A stretch of DNA of 64,000 nucleotides from Hermodice carunculata (lineage: Eukaryota; Annelida; Polychaeta; Eunicida; Amphinomidae): positions 7,653,678 to 7,717,677 of the forward strand of contig OZ026619.1 of the NCBI GenBank assembly GCA_964020975.1, written 5' to 3'. Numbering within the stretch: position 1 is the stretch's first letter; every line of letters starts with the position of its first letter. Shown in pieces: positions 59,701 to 64,000 of this stretch. Both the position numbers and the translations under genes were made by a program. The notes under the pieces were generated by a model that did no database searches, had not been told where the DNA came from, and worked only from the letters and a program-made list of their open reading frames with translations.

Positions 59701-61436
59701 CCTCAAGGCTGACAAAAAGTCAAGATGCCATAATAACAGAGCCCCTGGCATACTTCTCAAGTCTCCAGAAGGCATTGGCAGATGTAGAGACGGACTTTGG
59801 CAGCTGAGCAGCAAATTCCTTACAATCCAAGTCTACTGGAAGAGGATGTGAGGGAAAAATCTGCATAGGGACAGATTACCACTTTTCCGGAACATTTAGC
59901 CTGGCGAATAGTCGCCCTTGTTGCAGACAGCCGGAAAATGAAGACTTTACGGGGACCTAGGTGCCATGAATCTTGGCCTGCAACTGATCATGGAAGTCCT
60001 TCATTTGGGGGACTAAAGCATGCTCCAAATAAGGGATTTGAGCTGCTCAAAGCCCTGGGACAGAGCTGGGTAGCATCCATGGGGGCAGAAGCAGGTTCCA
60101 CCTGTGCCACAGAAGCCACAGAACTCAGCCATTCAGAGGGATTACAGCAGCATTAAAGTGCAATGGAAGCCGGCAGCCAGGACCCGCTGATGGACGAATC
60201 TGAAAGCATGTGCTCAGCATCCTCATTGATGCCAATGTCCGAAGCCCCAGAGGGGCATAGAGACCCAAGGGCTTAGGGAACAGATGTTCGACTGATGGTA
60301 ATAGGACAGCTGATTGTGACACAAGCACTTCTCTCACTATGCCCCACAGTGGGGTGGTGACATCTTCCAGGGAAGTTGTTGTAGCCTCTATTGTGGCCTG
60401 CATCTGCTCCTTCCCTTTAGAGTGAGCAAGTGGGACTTCTGGAGGATTTTGCCCCCCCCCCCCCCAAGTCTGCTGGCCAGAGGATGCCTGCTGGAGTTCA
60501 GGAAACTCCCACGTCTCCTGGAGGCTCAGTGCAGGGACCACAGCTACTGCCGACCTGGAGGTCCGCTGGCTGGAGGGAACCTGTTGGGGCTTTGGCAGCT
60601 CCTGAGCCTGTGAGTCAAGTGAGAGCCAACTTAAAGCATAGGCAGCAAGCTGCTCATCTGACATGATCTGGTCAGGCATGACAAGGGTGTGTGGTGGGGG
60701 CAGATGTTCTGTTTGCTTCTCTAGGGAGGGAGACAGGGTACCCTGCTTGAATGTGGCAGTCAGCGGGATAGCTGGCTGCTCTATCTGTGGAAAAAGAGCA
60801 GGGGGCAGAGCTGGCATGACAGTTGGTGGCACCTGAGAAGGCAATTGGGTTGTGGAGGGGACAACAACCACAGGAACTGAAGGCTCACTGCATGTAGAAG
60901 ATGGCAACACACACTTCAGTACATTCTTTTGTGCTCGGACATGCCTGGACTTCTGACCTGAGCTCTCAGACCCAAGAGCTTGGGAAGAAGTCTTGGAGTT
61001 TAATATTCCAGACATCCAAACTTTTGATCTGAGCCCTCAGACCCAAATGCCTGGGAAATCTGATAGGATTCCGGAATGCTTGGACAAAAGCCCATTGGTT
61101 TCCATCCTGGCTTCACTGACTTGGTGGTCTGGACTCAGAGGTCTGAACTTTTGTAGAGAACCAAATGACACCTACCTGTTCAGAGGGAAGTCCAAAGTGT
61201 TGGGCTGACAGGGAGTGATCAGGGCCCTGAACAGATTCACTTGAATCGGTGTAGTCCTTGCAAATAGACTCCAAAGCTGACAAGAGTCATTGGCCAATGG
61301 AGCACCAGTCTGTAAAGATGCCTGGGGTTTCTTCACAATTTCTTCAGGTGCATCTGGCTTCAAAATATCTCCAGACACAGTTTACAGAGGAAGACTGTGC
61401 AGGGCTTGTGGTCCAAATTTGGCTGAGCATTTGGTA

Positions 61437-61711
61437 TGTCAGTATATAATAACTCTGGATGTGGTCCAAGTGTAGATGGTTTATTCGGCATAATACATTG
61501 GCTTGGTTCAACAGTACAATGGCTAGTACATCAAGATTGGCAGCTAGTTCTTTTTTCCTTGTCCTTTCCTTGTCCAAACTGAGACCTACCTCTACTTAAG
61601 TCACTTATGAGTCTGCCTGTGCTAGCTCTATTTATACCCTCCACAATGTGTGATTTCGTCATCCTCTCATTAAAAGTGCTTGCTTGTAATTGTTGTCAGT
61701 ATATACAGGAT
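61437..61711 (-). mobile_element. LTR-like block with TATA box and polyadenylation signal
   Basis: On the minus strand the block starts TGTATATACTGACA and ends TATATACTGACA. In between lie GGGTATAAATAGAGC (a strong TATA box near 61,630) and, about 130 bp later, CCGAATAAACC (polyadenylation signal). Size, TG...CA ends and this order recall a solo LTR or a retroelement promoter. No target duplication is evident. It may be a separate insertion in the gag region or part of the DIRS-type element. Confidence 0.4.
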
Positions 61712-61852
61712 GTGTAAGGGAAATTCCCTGTTTTAATTTTAAGTTTGCATAGGAGTATGACTGATGCATCAGCATTTTGACTTCCCTGAACCAGGCATGT
61801 GATGTCAATCTTTGAGTTCAATCAGCATAAATAGAATGTGTACATATGAACG

Positions 61853-62107
61853 TGGAAACTTATACCATTCTGTTCCCTATTATATGGCAAATTTGGCTGT
61901 AGTATTCTCCTTTACTGTACGATTCCATAGTAGTAAATATTGTACTTTTTCCAGGCTCCACCTCTGGCATCATTTATCACCATCAAGATTTGATGAATTG
62001 AGCTATTGTAGATGTGTGTGGGAATCCCACTTAGTCAGTAATAACAACGCAGCTGCATCACCAATTAATACTGGCACCTTGTTTTCAACTGCCATGAACT
62101 GTTAATG
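61853..62107. repeat. 250-bp repeat R, copy 2
   Basis: This is the second copy of R. It lies between the two gag-like segments of the DIRS-type element, next to the promoter-like block at 61,437-61,711. The two R copies are 5.3 kb apart and point the same way. Confidence 0.85.
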
Positions 62108-62939
62108 ATACTATTATATGCTCCTATAATTAATACATCTTGTTAACCTATTTCCTAAAATAAAGTTGGGGAACTTTACGGGTTGTCACCTTTGCTTGAA
62201 CTGGATGCTTGAAATCCCTGTGAGGTGATCTGTTGTTGCTCTAGTGTGACAGCATCGTCTCCTCTCCTTTCTTCCCTGAATGTTTTCAGCTGGAGAGATG
62301 GCAACCACATGAGTCTGTGAGCAGTCCACATGGGATTATCTATGGTACTCAGTAGAGTTGTAGGAGAAGACTCAATGGAGTTCAAGGCCTGGCATTTGGC
62401 CGCAATGACCTGCTGCTTACACTTAGCTGTCCCGTTCTTTCTCTGGGCCTGCTCATAGAGCAGCCACCTGTCCTCTCCCCAACCAGAACAAAACGGACAT
62501 GTTAGCTCACAAAAGCACACATGGCTAAGTTGCTGGCAACAACCAAAATAATGGTCATGCTTTTCCCAGGCTGGCATGAAGTGCTTCTGTGAATCTATCT
62601 TCAGACCTTTTCCCGACAAGTCAGAAGGAGAGTTGAGCACTGGACCAACATTTCTTCTTGCTGCCAAACAGCGATTGGCTGTTGGGCACTGTCCTCCCTC
62701 TGTCTGCTATTTGATTGGCCAGACACCATCTGGGAAAATTCGGTTTGAAGCCAACAAGACCAGTTCCTATTCCAGGCTTCCACAGGTATCTGTAGATCCA
62801 AAATAAGCTATCCTTGTCTCTAAAGAGTCCAGGACTACTGATAAAGGATTTTCTGAAAAAGGTTAGGTACAATTTGCACTAGAATAGTGGTAGTGAACGA
62901 AAGTTCATGGAGCTCCCAACTCTAAAGACCAAGGCAAAA

Positions 62940-63080
62940 ATGGTGCTCAAGGAGGAAGGAAGAACAAGGGGCATGCGCAGCGGCAGTCACCACCAGGTCC
63001 ATAGGTACCAAGAGATGGAGCCATCGGATCTTAAGATTTTTGGAAACAATCCAGTGAGGAGCCCAACTCAATTGAGAGGA

Positions 63081-63082
<2 letters not shown>
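62940..63082. repeat. inverted terminal repeat of the DIRS-type element, right copy
   Basis: This is the partner of the left end. It stops at the beginning of a (GA)n tract, which may hide the exact end. Confidence 0.65.
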
Positions 63083-63153
<71 letters not shown>

Positions 63154-63242
63154 AGGGGGAGAGAGAGAGAGAACGGGGAAAGAGAGAAGGGGGAGAGAGA
63201 GAGAGAAGGGGAGAGAGAGAGAAGGGGAGAGAGAGAGAGAGA

Positions 63243-63276
<34 letters not shown>
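63083..63276. repeat. (GA)n low-complexity tract
   Basis: About 195 bp of GA units with GGGG and AACGGGG interruptions. The Arg/Glu and Ser/Leu frames are artefacts. Confidence 0.95.
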
Positions 63277-63281
<5 letters not shown>

Positions 63282-64000
63282 CCTACCAAGGAGCATACTA
63301 CTAACCAATAAATCTAAAAGGTCAATATCACGCTGGCATGCATAGTCAGGATATACGTTTTCCTGTAGATGTCAACTAGAACTATAGGACAGTACTACCT
63401 CATTGATTCGACTGAAAGCAATCATAGTGCAATTTTCGTTTTTTATCTATATTATACACTGCATTAGCAGCCTAATTTTCCAATTTATCCATATGACTTA
63501 CACATATTCAAGGTGACAGACCACACCTTTATTTATGTGACCACTAGCATTCACACTGACATGTAATGGGCCATATGCAGAAAAGGGGGCTTCATCATGC
63601 TTACGTGAATTCTAAAGTGCTAAGGCCTGCATATTTTATGCATGAAAACATATACCAAATGCTAAAACCACTGATTATCAGGCCCCTAGTCCTACTTTAT
63701 GCAGTGCTTTATCTTGCGGCCAGGCGAATAATTTACTTATTAATTTGGAAATCATAAGGGGGACAAAAATCTTAATATCAAGGATTGACTTTTATGATCG
63801 ACTATTCTCCCCCTATGCCGTTTTGAATTTGTCAACCTTTGTGATTTCCCATGTATATGTAAAATTGAATGTTGATTCACACTATTCTGAAGTTTGACTC
63901 AGTGCTCATTTGACCTAGTTTCCATATTTTGACCACAAATCTATGTGTCGACAACAGGGGTAATCCTAAAATGTACAATTGGTTAGATGATAGGCTCAGT
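63277..64000. other. no feature seen
   Basis: AT-rich sequence, presumably intron of the CCP gene. I find no CCP exon and no signal-peptide exon here. Confidence 0.4.

Larger units (their letters stand above)
55834..63082 (-). mobile_element. broken DIRS-type (tyrosine-recombinase) retroelement
   Basis: Minus-strand segments in the order expected of DIRS elements: gag-like with a Cys/His-rich patch (62.67-62.18 kb) and a Ser/Pro/Gln-rich part (61.0-60.1 kb); a linker with FHTQGESITDD and LRHGYLLPFS (59.1-59.4 kb); reverse transcriptase with DLENTFFHMPI and MNLSKSSLMPEQ (58.9-58.3 kb) and presumably RNase H; and a tyrosine recombinase with FLAKNQVAQDPSTAFKSF and LCPVRVLCWYL (57.5-57.2 kb). 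The outer ends (55,834-55,975 and 62,940-63,082) are inverted copies about 140 bp long, as in DIRS-1-like elements. It is an old fossil with several breaks and insertions. Confidence 0.75.

Noticed and set aside
62907-63311. 134-codon RE-repeat protein
   Set aside because: Translation of the (GA)n tract joined to the DIRS terminal repeat.

Overview
The window is animal genomic DNA. It is AT-rich and intron-rich, with phase-1 modular exons, LINEs with microsatellite tails, a DIRS-type retroelement, fold-back DNA elements and many decayed repeats of about 170-180 bp. The repeat style (ACCTTGACC-containing families, TACATGTA-rich DNA, GGACGGACGAA-tailed repeats) resembles that of marine invertebrates such as a lancelet, hemichordate, echinoderm, mollusc or brachiopod. 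The species cannot be fixed from the sequence.

The main gene lies on the minus strand from at least 55,658 down to 22,391. I assemble at least 12 canonical CCP/sushi (complement control protein) exons. Each carries one whole module with four cysteines and is flanked by phase-1 introns. They are followed by a short linker exon between two modules, a 13th CCP-like exon that keeps only two cysteines, and a last exon with a membrane segment and a short basic cytoplasmic tail. The visible product is about 900 residues, a type I, heavily N-glycosylated surface protein. The family suggests complement-regulator-like, adhesion or recognition roles; the exact function is unknown. The signal-peptide exon is not seen and probably lies beyond the right edge. 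A possible short isoform could start at 26,121.

On the left, the 3' end of an unrelated plus-strand gene enters the window (exons 383-509 and 4,061-4,272, perhaps an alternative last exon at 6,948). Its tail ends ESEV, a class I PDZ-ligand pattern. The two genes are convergent. The space between them (about 7-21.7 kb) holds repeats, minisatellites, a 5'-truncated LINE with an ATT tail (12.1-13.46 kb), a GC-rich retroelement fragment (13.5-14.9 kb) and inverted-repeat elements.

The introns of the CCP gene carry most of the odd structure: an array of more than 30 copies of a 17-bp near-palindrome (22.9-24.2 kb); a LINE whose microsatellite tail runs into a splice acceptor (39.2-40.1 kb); a 1.9-kb fold-back element with mirrored minisatellite arms (42.3-44.2 kb); a broken THAP domain (45.55 kb); a 1-kb minisatellite (47.7-48.8 kb); and tandem repeat blocks. 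A broken DIRS-type retroelement (about 55.8-63.1 kb, minus strand) fills the right end, upstream of the first visible CCP exon. All gene models rest on splice-site and frame reasoning by eye, with no transcript or database evidence.
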